A DNA stretch of 64,000 nucleotides from Janthinobacterium sp. 1_2014MBL_MicDiv (GCF_001865675.1 NZ_CP011319.1:186001-250000); one strand, 5' to 3'; shown: positions 8,824 to 18,611, counted from the first letter of the stretch. Notes: a model not told the origin generated them from the letters alone. Translations and numbers: made by a program.

Positions 8824-10026
8824 ATGGCTTCATATTTTTGCCCATGCCCGCGCGGCATGGAAGCGGCGCTGGCCGAGGAACTGGGCGAGATCGCCCAGGA
8901 TAGTTCGACCATGAAGGTCCACAACCAGGTGCCGGGCGGCGTACACTGCTCGGGCGACCTGCTCGATGCCTACCGCATCAACCTGCATTCGCGCATCGCT
9001 TCGCGCGTGCTGATGCGCATGGCGCATTCCGGCTACAAGACGGAAAACGACATCTATGACCTGACCCTGGCGCAAGCCTGGGAAGACTGGTTCGGCGTGC
9101 ACCACACGATCCGCGTCGACGTCACGGCCGTCAAATCGCCGCTGCGCAGCCTGGAATTCACCACGCTGAAGATCAAGGATGCGATCTGCGACCGTTTCCG
9201 CGACCAGTTCAACGAGCGTCCATCGGTCAACACCAAGACGCCGGACATGCGCATCGTCGGCTTCCTCGACGCGCATACCTTCACCGTCTATCTCGACACG
9301 TCGGGCGAAGCGCTGTTCAAGCGCGGCTGGCGCGAAGAGACGGGCGACGCGCCGCTGCGCGAAAACCTGGCCGCCGGCCTGCTGCGCGTGTCGGGCTGGA
9401 AGCCTGGCATGGTGCTGTTCGATCCGATGTGCGGTTCCGGCACCATCCTGGCCGAAGCGGCGCAGATGCTGCAGGGGATTCCGCCGGGCGCCTCGCGTCA
9501 GTTCGCGTTTGAAAATTTCCACGACTTCGATCCGGCGCCGTGGAATGCCATGAAAAATGCCATCAAGGTCAATCCGCTGCCGGCGGAGCCGACGATTTTC
9601 GGCAGCGATATTTCGGGCGACATGGTGGCCATGACGCGCCACAACCTGCGTTGCGCCGGCGTGCGCTTCGAGGTGCCGCTGAAACAGATCGAGGCGCAGG
9701 AAGTCAAGCCGCCAAGCGACGTGCCGGGCATCATGCTGACCAATCCGCCGTACGGCGAACGTATCGGCGTGCGCGGCGACAGCACCATTCCGGAAGACGA
9801 ACTGTCGACCTCCTTCTATTCGGCCATGGGCACCACCCTGAAGCAGCGCTTTGCCGGCTGGACCGTGTTCCTCTTCACGGCCGACCTGGGCCTGCCCAAG
9901 CTGCTGCGCCTGAAGGAAGCGCGCAAGACGCCATTCTTCAACGGCGCGCTGGAATGCCGTTTGTTCCGCTTCGATATGGTCGCGGGCTACAACCGCCGCG
10001 AAGAAGCCAAACCAAAAAATAACTGA
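8824..10026 (+). CDS. THUMP-domain class I SAM-dependent RNA methyltransferase (RlmL-type)
   Basis: A 400-residue protein with an N-terminal ferredoxin-like/THUMP region (about 1-160) starting FCPCPRGMEAALAEELGEI and a Rossmann methyltransferase domain: motif I DPMCGSGTILAEAA, and catalytic motif IV NPPYGERIG. This is the N-terminal half of E. coli RlmKL, which makes m2G2445 in 23S rRNA; in betaproteobacteria the RlmL part is commonly alone. The 110-bp gap before it is AT-rich and could hold its promoter. Confidence 0.93.
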   Translation: MASYFCPCPRGMEAALAEELGEIAQDSSTMKVHNQVPGGVHCSGDLLDAYRINLHSRIASRVLMRMAHSGYKTENDIYDLTLAQAWEDWFGVHHTIRVDVTAVKSPLRSLEFTTLKIKDAICDRFRDQFNERPSVNTKTPDMRIVGFLDAHTFTVYLDTSGEALFKRGWREETGDAPLRENLAAGLLRVSGWKPGMVLFDPMCGSGTILAEAAQMLQGIPPGASRQFAFENFHDFDPAPWNAMKNAIKVNPLPAEPTIFGSDISGDMVAMTRHNLRCAGVRFEVPLKQIEAQEVKPPSDVPGIMLTNPPYGERIGVRGDSTIPEDELSTSFYSAMGTTLKQRFAGWTVFLFTADLGLPKLLRLKEARKTPFFNGALECRLFRFDMVAGYNRREEAKPKNN

Positions 10027-10067
10027 TCAAACCTGCTGCGCGTCGGGATAGGCAGCCTGTGATGCTC

Positions 10068-10085
10068 GCCGTACTAGTGTACGGC
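10068..10085. terminator. Hairpin GCCGTAC-TAGT-GTACGGC
   Basis: A perfect 7-bp stem with a TAGT loop, 42 bases after the methyltransferase stop. There is no T tract, so it may be a Rho-assisted end or a REP-like hairpin; related GTAC-GCGA-GTAC hairpins occur in the 170-bp repeats at 53361-54033. Confidence 0.4.
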
Positions 10086-10215
10086 TGCGCTTCTCGGCCA
10101 CCTCTCCCTTCCGCTCGCGACGGTGTTATCAGCTATTTGGCAGTCTGTAGACGTTTGTAGTAACGCAGTACCTCGCGCTGTCCGACGCCGGTCCGCGCGC
10201 CACTTTGGATCCGCC

Positions 10216-11496
10216 ATGTTTCCCACCCCTCCGGCCAATGTGCCGCCCGATCCGGTCACGCCCGTACCGCCTCCTACCCCGAGCCACATGGCGCCTTTGA
10301 GCCGCGGCGCGCTGGCCATGATGCTGGCCGGCCTGTCGATGCTGGGACCACTATCGATCGACACCTATCTGCCCGCGTTCGGCGCGATCCAGGGCTCGCT
10401 GCAAGCTTCGCCGCTGGAAGTGCAGCAGTCGCTGACGTTCTACATGCTGGCCTTTGCCGGCATGGTGCTGTGGCATGGCGCGATATCGGATACCTTCGGC
10501 CGGCGCAACGTCATCCTCGTGTCGCTGCTGATGTTTGCCATCGGTTCGCTCGGCTGCGCGTCGGCGCACACGGTCCACTATCTGTGGTTCTTCCGCATCA
10601 TGCAGGGCGTGTCGGCCGGCGCCGGCGTGGTGATCAGCCGCGCCATCATCCGCGACCTGTACGCCGATGCGGCGGCCGCGCGCCTGCTGTCGCTGGTGAC
10701 GATGATCTTTTCCATCGCCCCGGCCGTGGCGCCCATTTTGGGCGGCTGGATCGTCATCTGGTTCGACTGGCGCTCGATCTTCCTGTTCCTCGCTTTCTAC
10801 ACGGTGATCCTGCTGGCGTTCTGCTACTGGCGCCTGCCCGAAACCCTGCCGGTGGAAAAGCGCCAGCCGTTCAATCCCCGTTTCCTGGCATCGAGCTACG
10901 GCCAGATCCTGCGCTCGCCCCTGTTCCACATCAAGGCCGGCATCGTCGCCCTCAATTTCGCAGGCCTGTTCCTGTTCATCACGGCCGCGCCGGAAATGCT
11001 GCCCAAGCAGCTGGGCCTGGGCCCGTCGCAATTCGGCTGGCTGTTCATTCCCTGCGTGAGCGGCATTTTCATGGGCGCCGCGGCGGCCAACCGCATCGCC
11101 GGCAAGGTGACGTTCGCGCGCCAGATCGGCATCGGCTTTGCCTTCCTGCTGTGCGCGGCCAGCGTCAATGTCGTGTACCACCTGTTCCTGCCGCCCTCGC
11201 TGCCATGGTCGGTGCTGCCGCTGTTCTTCTACACCTTCGGCATGTCGCTGGTGGGGCCGGGCGCGACCTTGCTGGCGCTGGACCTGTTCCCGCATATCCG
11301 CGGCACGGTCGCCTCGTGCCAGTCGTTCGCCAGCACCATGCTCGGCGCGGTGGTGGCCGGCGTGATCTCGCCCTTGTTGTCCGGCTCCGTGTTGTGGCTG
11401 GCCTCCGGGCAGCTGGCGTTTACGGCGCTGGCGCTGGCCCTGTGGCTGATTTCGCGGCGCTTCCGCCATCGTTTGCTAGGTTCCTTCAAGGCATAA
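10216..11496 (+). CDS. Bcr/CflA-family drug-resistance MFS transporter
   Basis: A 426-residue, 12-helix major facilitator. Helix 1 contains MLAGLSMLGPLSIDTYLPAF, the Bcr/CflA signature, and the loop after helix 2 reads GAISDTFGRRNVIL, the MFS motif A; motif C-like glycines follow in helix 5 (IFSIAPAVAPILGGWI). It should export drugs or dipeptides across the inner membrane in exchange for protons. The start at 10216 is chosen to avoid a non-hydrophobic, arginine-rich upstream extension; the first 30 residues are Pro-rich and cytoplasmic. Confidence 0.93.
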   Translation: MFPTPPANVPPDPVTPVPPPTPSHMAPLSRGALAMMLAGLSMLGPLSIDTYLPAFGAIQGSLQASPLEVQQSLTFYMLAFAGMVLWHGAISDTFGRRNVILVSLLMFAIGSLGCASAHTVHYLWFFRIMQGVSAGAGVVISRAIIRDLYADAAAARLLSLVTMIFSIAPAVAPILGGWIVIWFDWRSIFLFLAFYTVILLAFCYWRLPETLPVEKRQPFNPRFLASSYGQILRSPLFHIKAGIVALNFAGLFLFITAAPEMLPKQLGLGPSQFGWLFIPCVSGIFMGAAAANRIAGKVTFARQIGIGFAFLLCAASVNVVYHLFLPPSLPWSVLPLFFYTFGMSLVGPGATLLALDLFPHIRGTVASCQSFASTMLGAVVAGVISPLLSGSVLWLASGQLAFTALALALWLISRRFRHRLLGSFKA

Positions 11497-11686
11497 GTTT
11501 CCACTGCAGAACGCTGGATTTATTTCAACTTAATTTTCTATATTGCAAGTAATATCCGGCGCTTATGATAAGATGACTTTTTTTCCCGGCATCCTCTCAG
11601 GCGACATTTTTTGGGTTACAGGAGTGGAGGATTCCTCTGACGTGGCCGCGCTTTGCTGCTGAGCGCGCTTCCTTTTCGAACCGGCA

Positions 11687-13861
11687 ATGCCTGATACGAT
11701 GCATCAATCTGATCAAGATATACGCAATCGCCTGCTGATTGCCCGTCTGCCGGCCATGCCGCAGATTCTCATCAAGCTGATCGCCCACCTGCAGGCCGAC
11801 GACGCCGGCATGCCGGAACTGGCCGCCCTGATCGCCAAGGATGCGGGCATGACCAGCAAGATCCTCGGCGTGGCCAACAGCTCGGCGTATCACCGCCAGG
11901 GCCGGGTCGTCAGCCTGGAACAGTCGCTCGTCTCGCTGGGCACGGACATGATCAAGACCCTGGTCATCAGCGAATCCGTGTTCCAGACCTTCAGCAGCTT
12001 CCCCCATTCCGGCAGCACCGATTTGCGCGCATTCTGGAAAAGTTCGCTGTCGGCCGCCGTCATGGCGCGTGCGCTGGCCAAGGCCATGGCCTATCCGCAT
12101 GTCGAAGAAGCGTACCTGGCGGGCCTGCTGCACAATGTGGGCCGCCTGGCCCTGCTGGCCACGGCGCCGAAGGAATACGCGTTCAATTTCACGGCCCGCG
12201 ACGATGCCGCCCTGTGCGCGGTGGAGCAGCGCACCCTGCAGATCACGCATGCCGAAGCGGGTGCCTGGCTGATCGAGCGCTGGCACCTCGATTCCTTCCT
12301 GGCCGACAGCGTGCTGTATCACCATGAACCGCTGGCGCGCCTGGAGGCGAGCCATCCCCTGATCCGCATCGTGCGCCTGGCGCACCTGCTGTGCTGCCAC
12401 GCCGGCGATGCGGAGTCGATCGCGCAGGCGGCGCGCCTGTGCGCGCTGGACGTCGAGGTGCTGGAGACCCTGGCCGGCAGCGTCGCGCGCCAGGTGGAAC
12501 AGGCCGCGCAGCACCTGGGCATCGACCTGGCCGGCGCCGACGATATCGCCACGCCGCCGGCATTCGCGCCGCCTGCCGTCGATCCGGTGCAGCAGCGCCT
12601 GTCCGACGAAGTGCGCAATATGGTGCTGGTGTCCGAAGTGGGCCAGACTTTCGCCCGCCAGCAGGGCGAGACCAGCCTGCTGGAAGCCATCACGCGTTCG
12701 GCGCGCATCCTGTTCGACTTCGAGACTACCGTCATCCTGCTGCAAAACCCCACCGGCCATGCGCTGGTGGGCGTGGCGGCGGGAGAACAGCAGCACCGCC
12801 TGGCCGGTTTTTCCGTGCCGCTGGCGAAGGGCGGGCCATTGGCCGCCTCGGCGCTCGAATGCAGCCTGGCCTTTCTGAAAGGCGACATGCCGGGCCTGGG
12901 CATCGTCGAGGAGCAGCTGTTCCGCATCCTCGGCACCGACAGCCTGGTCTGCCTGCCGCTGGTGGCGGGCCAGCGCAGCCTGGGCGTGCTGATTGGCGGC
13001 GTGGCGGCGTGGCAGATTCCCGCCTGCCAGAAGCGCGAGGGCTTCCTGCGCGCTTTCGGCAACCAGGCCGCCAGCGCGCTGGAAACGGCGATCAGCGCGC
13101 GCGGCCTGGCGCGGCGCCAGCTCGATCACGTGGCCGAGGAATACCGCGAAGCGTCGCGCCGCGTGGTGCATGAGGTGAACAACCCGCTGTCGATTATCAA
13201 GAACTACCTGAGCGTGCTCGATCACAAGCTCGAGAAGCAGGAGCCGGTGACGGGCGAGATGTCGATCCTGAACGAAGAGATCGACCGCGTCGGGCAGTTG
13301 ATCAATGGCCTGGCTGACCTGCAGCCGGCGGTAGCCAGCGGCGTCACCGATTGCGCGCGCGTCGTCGACGATGTGCTGCGCCTGTTCCGCGCCACCGATT
13401 TCCTGCCGTCGAAAATCGAGGTGGTCACGCGCATGCAGGATGCGCCATGCGAGGTGGAGGCCGATGCCGACATGCTCAAGCAGATCCTGCTCAACCTGCT
13501 GAAAAATGCCGTCGAGGCCTTGCCGGACGGCGGCCGCATCGAAGTGGCGAACCGGGGCCATGTCAACCGCGACCGACGCCTGTACCTGGAACTGTGCGTC
13601 AGCGACAATGGCGCCGGCCTGGCGCCTGAGGTGCTGGCCAACCTGTTCTCGCCCGTGCGCAGCAGCAAGCCGGGCGCGCATCATGGCCTGGGCTTGTCCA
13701 TCGTGCACGACCTGGTCACGCGCCTGCATGGCGTGATCGGCTGCCGCAGCGGCAAGGGCGGCACCTCGTTTGAAATCCTGCTGCCCCTGCCGCAGGCCGC
13801 CGCCGCTGCCACCGTTTCCGATGCCGTGCCCGCGCTCGGCAATACCGCTCTATCTTCGTAA
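11687..13861 (+). CDS. HDOD-GAF-histidine kinase hybrid signalling protein
   Basis: A 724-residue cytoplasmic protein. An N-terminal HDOD domain (about 20-220; LPAMPQILIKLIAHLQ, then VEEAYLAGLLHNVGRLALL) is followed by a GAF-like region (about 310-465) and a histidine kinase core: H-box HEVNNPLSIIKNYL with phosphoacceptor His495, N-box NLLKNAVEAL at about 603, G1 DNGAGL and G2 GLGLSIVHDL. No membrane segment is seen, so the signal is internal. It ends 5 bases before a response regulator, its likely partner. HDOD proteins often tie motility, biofilm and nucleotide signalling together. Confidence 0.92.
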   Translation: MPDTMHQSDQDIRNRLLIARLPAMPQILIKLIAHLQADDAGMPELAALIAKDAGMTSKILGVANSSAYHRQGRVVSLEQSLVSLGTDMIKTLVISESVFQTFSSFPHSGSTDLRAFWKSSLSAAVMARALAKAMAYPHVEEAYLAGLLHNVGRLALLATAPKEYAFNFTARDDAALCAVEQRTLQITHAEAGAWLIERWHLDSFLADSVLYHHEPLARLEASHPLIRIVRLAHLLCCHAGDAESIAQAARLCALDVEVLETLAGSVARQVEQAAQHLGIDLAGADDIATPPAFAPPAVDPVQQRLSDEVRNMVLVSEVGQTFARQQGETSLLEAITRSARILFDFETTVILLQNPTGHALVGVAAGEQQHRLAGFSVPLAKGGPLAASALECSLAFLKGDMPGLGIVEEQLFRILGTDSLVCLPLVAGQRSLGVLIGGVAAWQIPACQKREGFLRAFGNQAASALETAISARGLARRQLDHVAEEYREASRRVVHEVNNPLSIIKNYLSVLDHKLEKQEPVTGEMSILNEEIDRVGQLINGLADLQPAVASGVTDCARVVDDVLRLFRATDFLPSKIEVVTRMQDAPCEVEADADMLKQILLNLLKNAVEALPDGGRIEVANRGHVNRDRRLYLELCVSDNGAGLAPEVLANLFSPVRSSKPGAHHGLGLSIVHDLVTRLHGVIGCRSGKGGTSFEILLPLPQAAAAATVSDAVPALGNTALSS

Positions 13862-13866
13862 CGCCC

Positions 13867-16071
13867 ATGAATTCCTCCGCCACTCCGCTTGACCTGGAAA
13901 ATAGCCCGCGCATCCTGCTGGTCGACGACGAGCCCCGGCTGCTCGCCTCCCTGCATGAATTGCTGAAGGACCGTGGCTATCAGCTGTACACGGCCACCTG
14001 CGGCAGCGAGGCGCTGGCGCAATTGGCGAAACTGCGCTTCGACCTGATCCTGCTGGACCTGCGCCTGCCCGACATGAGCGGCCATGAAATCATGGACCAC
14101 ATCAACCGGCGCGGCATCGAGGGCGACGTCATCGTCATGAGCGGCGATGTCGGCATCGAGGCGGCCATCGGCGCCCTGAAGCGTGGCGCCTACGATTACC
14201 TGCGCAAGCCGTACAGCCGCGAGGAACTGCTCAAGACGGTGGAAAACGCGCTGCAAAAGCGCCGGCTGGCGCTGGAGAACGAACGCATCGCGCTGCAGCT
14301 GGAAAACTCGGAAAAGATGTACCGCTACCTGGTCGACAGCTCGCCCGACATCATCTATACGCTGAACCACGAAGGCCGCATCACCTTCATCAACGACCGC
14401 GTGCACCAGTTGCTGGGCTTTAGCCGCGAAGAGCTGATCGGCAGCCATTATTCCATCCTCGTGCACGACGAAGACCAGGAGCGGGCGCGCTATGCCTTCA
14501 ACGAACGTCGCCTCGACGAGCGCGCCTCGCGCAATGTGGAACTGCGCCTGAAGTGCCACAGCGGCAGCGGCAATGACCGCACCTTCAACAATACCCTGAT
14601 GACGATCCCGCTCAATTCGATCGGCGTGCACAGCCTCGATCACGAAGCGAAAAAGCAGGAATACTTCGGCACCTACGGCGTGGCGCGCGACATCACCGAC
14701 CGCAAGCGCGCCGAGGAGGTGATCTCCTACCAGGCTTACCACGATATCCTGACGGATCTGCCGAACCGCATGCTGTTCAAGGACCGCCTGGGACTGGCCG
14801 TGATCCAGGCGCGCCGCAAGCTGACGGAGCTGGCCGTGATGTTCATCGACCTGGATCGCTTCAAGCTGGTCAACGATACCCTGGGCCACGTGAAGGGTGA
14901 CGAATTGCTGCAGCAAGTGGCGCTGCGCCTGAAGGACTGCCTGCGCCGCGGCGATACGCTGGCGCGCCAGGGCGGCGACGAATTCACGATCGTGCTGCCG
15001 GAATTGCGCGACCGCCAGGATGCGCGCCTGATCGCCGACAAATTCCTCGAATGCCTGCACCAGCCGTTCGACCTTGACGGCAACCAGGTGCATATCTCGG
15101 CCTCGATCGGCATCGCCATCTATCCGGGCGACGGCGAGACCATCGACGAACTGCTGCGCCATGCCGACATCGCCATGTACCAGGTCAAGGCGCTGGGCAA
15201 GAACGGCCACAGTTTTTATCACGAGTCGATGCTCGACGTGTCGCACCAGAAGATCGCGCTCGAGCAAAGCCTGCGCAAGGCGCTGGAGCTGAACCAGCTG
15301 GAAATGTATTACCAGCCGCAGGTGGACGTGACGACGGGCCGCATCGTCGGCGCGGAGGGGTTGATGCGCTGGAACCACCCGCAGCGCGGGCTGCTGACGG
15401 CTGGCGAATTCCTGCCGTTCGCGGAAGAAAACGGCCTGATGCTGCCGATCTCGGACTGGATGCTGGGCGCGCTGTGCCGCGACCTGCTGCAATGGAATGC
15501 GGCCGGCGGCGAAGCCGTGCGCCTGTCGCTAAACCTGTCGCCGCAATACCTGGACCGGGGCGACTTTTTCGAGAAGATGCGCGGCGCGCTGACGCGCTAC
15601 GGCATCGCGCCGGAAAAGATCGAAGTGGAAATCACGGAAAACATCTGCATCCGCAATCCGCAGTATGCGATCGAGCAGTTGAACAAGCTGTGCCAGCTGG
15701 GCGTGTCGGTGGCCATCGACGATTTCGGCACCGGCTATTCGTCGCTGTCGTACCTGCACCGCTTCCCTATCCACACGATCAAGATCGACCAGTCGTTTGT
15801 GAAGGAAATTCACGACGAGCACGGGCATTATCCCGTCATCCTGGCCATCATCTCGATCGCGCGCGGCCTGGGCCTGCACCTGATCGCCGAGGGCGTGGAA
15901 ACGGAAGGGCAGGCGCGCTACCTGCAAGACAAGGGCTGCACCACGATGCAGGGCTATCTGTATCACCGGCCCATTTCGCTGGGCAGCTTCATCGCCGTGC
16001 TGCAGGAGCAGAACCGCCTGATCGCCGATGGCGTGCCTGCGGTACCCCAGACGCTTGCCGTCGAGGCCTGA
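13867..16071 (+). CDS. Response regulator with REC-PAS-GGDEF-EAL domains
   Basis: A 734-residue c-di-GMP protein. The REC domain (about 14-128) has the acidic pair in LLVDDEPR, the phosphoacceptor Asp64 in LILLDLRLP, and the Lys in LRKPYSREEL. A PAS domain (about 150-285) follows, then a diguanylate cyclase with an intact GGDEF at 369-373, and a phosphodiesterase domain with EGL where most have EAL, DDFGTGYSSLSYL and KIDQSFV intact. Both enzyme activities are plausible. Phosphorylation by the upstream kinase probably sets the balance. Gaps of 5 and 3 bases tie it to both neighbours. Confidence 0.95.
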   Translation: MNSSATPLDLENSPRILLVDDEPRLLASLHELLKDRGYQLYTATCGSEALAQLAKLRFDLILLDLRLPDMSGHEIMDHINRRGIEGDVIVMSGDVGIEAAIGALKRGAYDYLRKPYSREELLKTVENALQKRRLALENERIALQLENSEKMYRYLVDSSPDIIYTLNHEGRITFINDRVHQLLGFSREELIGSHYSILVHDEDQERARYAFNERRLDERASRNVELRLKCHSGSGNDRTFNNTLMTIPLNSIGVHSLDHEAKKQEYFGTYGVARDITDRKRAEEVISYQAYHDILTDLPNRMLFKDRLGLAVIQARRKLTELAVMFIDLDRFKLVNDTLGHVKGDELLQQVALRLKDCLRRGDTLARQGGDEFTIVLPELRDRQDARLIADKFLECLHQPFDLDGNQVHISASIGIAIYPGDGETIDELLRHADIAMYQVKALGKNGHSFYHESMLDVSHQKIALEQSLRKALELNQLEMYYQPQVDVTTGRIVGAEGLMRWNHPQRGLLTAGEFLPFAEENGLMLPISDWMLGALCRDLLQWNAAGGEAVRLSLNLSPQYLDRGDFFEKMRGALTRYGIAPEKIEVEITENICIRNPQYAIEQLNKLCQLGVSVAIDDFGTGYSSLSYLHRFPIHTIKIDQSFVKEIHDEHGHYPVILAIISIARGLGLHLIAEGVETEGQARYLQDKGCTTMQGYLYHRPISLGSFIAVLQEQNRLIADGVPAVPQTLAVEA

Positions 16072-16074
16072 TCC

Positions 16075-17634
16075 ATGCCGGTCGCCGACGCCCGTTACAC
16101 GGCCGATTACCTGCGTTTGAAAGGACTGGCCGAGAAGGGCAATGCGAATGCCCAGCACAGCCTGGGCTTCATGCATTTCAATGGCCAGGGCATCGAGCAA
16201 AGCTATGCGCTGGCGCTGCACTGGTATGGCCTGGCCGCCGCGCAGGGACTCGAACACGCGCAATACAACCTGGGCGTGATGTGCCAGAAAGGCCAGGGCG
16301 TGGCGCAGGATTTTGCGCAGGCCGCGCAGTGGTACCTGAAGGCGGCCGAACAGGGCTACGCGGCGGCGCAGTACAACCTGGGCTGGCTGTATGCCAAGGG
16401 CCAGGGCATCGCGCAGGACAGCGGCCAGGCCATGCTGTGGTTCAGCCGCGCGGCCGAACAGGGCGACGCGGGCGCGCAAAACAATCTGGGCATGATGTAC
16501 GACAACGGCAAGGGCGTGCCGCAGGACTTCGCGCAGGCGATCGCCTGGTACCGCAAGGCGGCCGAGCAGGGGTATGCGCGCGCGCAGTTCAACCTCGGCC
16601 TGCGTTATGACAATGGGCAGGGCGTGCGGCAGGACCGCCAGCAAGCGACGGCCTGGCTGCGCAAGGCTGCCGAGCAGGGCTATGCGCCGGCCCAGTTCAA
16701 CCTGGCGCTGCGCTATGAAAATGGCGACGTGCTGCCGCAGGACAGCGGGCAGGCGATCGCCTGGTACCGGCGCGCGGCGCAGCAGGGGCACGCCAGCTCG
16801 CAGTTCAACCTGGGCCTGATCTACGACAATGGCCAGGGCGTGCCGTGCGATAAACAGGCGGCGCTCGGCTGGTACATCAAGGCGGCGGACCTGGGCCACG
16901 CGGCGGCCCAGCATAACCTGGGCCTGCACCACGAACATGGCGCGCACGACTACACCCAGGCGCAGCGGTTTTACCGCCAGGCCGCCGAACAGGGTTTTCC
17001 CGCCGCCCAGTATCAGCTGGCGCTGCTGTACGAGCATGGGCAGGGCATGCCGGCCGATGCGCGGGAAGCCGTATTCTGGTACCGCAAGGCGGCCGACCAG
17101 GGGCATGTGCGGGCCCAGTTCGGCCTGGGCCTGCGCTATGAGCATGGCCAGGGCGTGCCCCAGGATTTATCGTTGGCGCTGGCATGGTATGCTCGCGCCG
17201 CCGAGCAGGATTACGCGCCGGCGCAATACCTGCAGGGCGTGCTGCACGACCGCGACGACGGCCCGGCGCCCGACAGCCAGCGGGCCTGTGCCTGTTATTG
17301 CCGCGCCGCCGCGCAGGGCCACAGCCTGGCGCAGTTCGCGCTGGGCCTGCGCCATGACAATGGCCAGGACGTGCCGCAGGATTACGCCGCCGCGCGGGAG
17401 TGGTATGCACTGGCTGCGCACCAGGGCCACGCGCGGGCGCAGATGAACCTGGGCCTGATGGCGGCCTGCGGCCAGGGTGGTCCGGTCGATGTGCAGCAGG
17501 CGTATATCTGGCTGTCGATGGCTGCCGCTGCCGGCGTGGCCGGCGCGGAAAAGTCCTTGCGCCAGACGGCGTCGCGCATGCGCGAGACGGACCTGCTCCA
17601 GGTGCGCCAGCGTATGGCGGCGCTGGCCGACTGA
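16075..17634 (+). CDS. Sel1-like (TPR-type) repeat protein
   Basis: A 519-residue solenoid made of about 13 Sel1 repeats of 36 residues, each like A-x-x-NLG-x-MYDNGKGV-x-QD-x-x-QA-x-x-WYRKAAEQG. No signal peptide or catalytic motif is seen, so it should be a cytoplasmic scaffold. It starts 3 bases after the GGDEF/EAL regulator and closes the operon; Sel1 proteins often tether partners in c-di-GMP and virulence pathways, and that is an inference here. A GC-rich stem lies 40-60 bases after the stop. Confidence 0.93.
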   Translation: MPVADARYTADYLRLKGLAEKGNANAQHSLGFMHFNGQGIEQSYALALHWYGLAAAQGLEHAQYNLGVMCQKGQGVAQDFAQAAQWYLKAAEQGYAAAQYNLGWLYAKGQGIAQDSGQAMLWFSRAAEQGDAGAQNNLGMMYDNGKGVPQDFAQAIAWYRKAAEQGYARAQFNLGLRYDNGQGVRQDRQQATAWLRKAAEQGYAPAQFNLALRYENGDVLPQDSGQAIAWYRRAAQQGHASSQFNLGLIYDNGQGVPCDKQAALGWYIKAADLGHAAAQHNLGLHHEHGAHDYTQAQRFYRQAAEQGFPAAQYQLALLYEHGQGMPADAREAVFWYRKAADQGHVRAQFGLGLRYEHGQGVPQDLSLALAWYARAAEQDYAPAQYLQGVLHDRDDGPAPDSQRACACYCRAAAQGHSLAQFALGLRHDNGQDVPQDYAAAREWYALAAHQGHARAQMNLGLMAACGQGGPVDVQQAYIWLSMAAAAGVAGAEKSLRQTASRMRETDLLQVRQRMAALAD

Positions 17635-17809
17635 TTCAGTTTCCCCCTGCACTGCCCGCTCGAATGCGCGCGGAGGCCACAGGGGGCTGTGCCGTGCCAG
17701 CCGCGCCGGCATGCCTGGCTGTTCCTGTTGCGACAAAAAATGCTGGCATCGCTGCGATTTTGCTATGCTAAGGGTTAAAGAACCATTGGCTTTCAAACAA
17801 AGGATGAAT

Positions 17810-18514
17810 ATGCGCCTGACCTCTTTTCCCGTCCGCCCCGCCGCCATGGTGTGCGCGCTGGCGCTGTGCTCGTCCATGGCAGGCGCCGCCAGCCCGCTCG
17901 CCGCCCTCAGCAACCAGGACGCCAGCAATGGCTTGAAGGCGGCGCTGGAAGCCGGATCGGCTGCTGCCGTCGCCAAGCTGGGCATCGAAAATGGCTTCCT
18001 CAACAATGACAAGGTGAAGATCAAGCTTCCGGGCATTCTGGAGCAGGCCAAGCCCTTGCTGAAAATGACGGGCCGCGGCCAGCAGCTGGATGACCTGGTG
18101 GTGTCGATGAACCGGGCCGCCGAGTCGGCCGTACCCATGGCCAAGCCCTTGCTGCTCGATGCGGTGAAGTCGATGAGCGTCACCGATGCGAAGAATATCC
18201 TGTCCGGCGGCGACACCTCGGTCACGGACTTCTTCCGTCAGAAGACTTCTGCGCCGCTGGCCGTCAAATTCCTGCCCATCGTCAAATCCGTCACGGACCG
18301 CTCCGGCCTGGCCAGCAAGTACAACAGCACCATGAGCCAGATCGGCAAGACGGGCCTGGTACCGCAGCAGCAATCGACCGTGGAAGGCTACGTCACCGAC
18401 CGCGCCCTCGACGGCCTGTATCTGATGATCGGCGAAGAAGAAAAAACCATCCGCAGCAATCCGCTCGGGTATGGCAGCAAGATTATCGGCAAGGTCTTCG
18501 GCAGCCTGAAATAA
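17810..18514 (+). CDS. DUF4197 domain-containing exported protein
   Basis: A 234-residue protein with a signal peptide (MRLTSFPVRPAAMVCALALC, cut near AGAASP) and a DUF4197 domain: LSNQDASNGLKAALEAGSA, then LPGILEQAKPLLKMTGRG and the C-terminal TVEGYVTDRALDGLYLMIGE, followed by IRSNPLGYGSKII. Function of the family is unknown; it should be periplasmic. ATG 17810 has AAGGA 5 bases upstream, while an ATG two codons earlier has none. It is the last host gene before the island. Confidence 0.93.
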   Translation: MRLTSFPVRPAAMVCALALCSSMAGAASPLAALSNQDASNGLKAALEAGSAAAVAKLGIENGFLNNDKVKIKLPGILEQAKPLLKMTGRGQQLDDLVVSMNRAAESAVPMAKPLLLDAVKSMSVTDAKNILSGGDTSVTDFFRQKTSAPLAVKFLPIVKSVTDRSGLASKYNSTMSQIGKTGLVPQQQSTVEGYVTDRALDGLYLMIGEEEKTIRSNPLGYGSKIIGKVFGSLK

Positions 18515-18533
18515 GAAGCACCACCGCGAAGAT

Positions 18534-18563
18534 TTGCTCGCCGCATTCCATTCGGCGTAAAAT
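18534..18563 (+). promoter_or_regulatory. Promoter of the interrupted tRNA-Gly 5' half
   Basis: TTGCTC, an 18-base spacer and TAAAAT stand 9 bases before the tRNA start. The complete tRNA at 40899 has a matching box, TTGCCA-18-TAAAAT. With the tRNA broken, this promoter now fires into the island. Confidence 0.5.
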
Positions 18564-18572
18564 GCAGGCTTC

Positions 18573-18611
18573 GCGGGTGTAGCTCAATGGTAGAGCAGAA
18601 GCTTCCCAAGC
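18573..18611 (+). repeat. tRNA-Gly(CCC) 5' half; left attachment site (attL)
   Basis: Bases 18573-18611 equal the first 39 bases of the complete tRNA at 40899 (acceptor 5' strand, D arm, anticodon stem and loop), then diverge. It ends in the core AGCTTCCCAAG (18600-18610), which is also at 40926-40936 and 47331-47341. It is not a working tRNA. Confidence 0.9.

Noticed and set aside
10351..11469. 372-residue ORF opposite the Bcr/CflA gene
   Set aside because: Low-complexity Arg/Gln/His composition typical of an antisense shadow of a membrane protein.
11597..13729. 710-residue ORF opposite the HDOD-kinase gene
   Set aside because: Antisense shadow; the plus-strand protein has complete HDOD and kinase motifs.
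13681..17145. Two long minus-strand ORFs (603 and 538 residues) opposite the GGDEF/EAL and Sel1 genes
   Set aside because: Shadows; the second repeats only because the Sel1 gene repeats.
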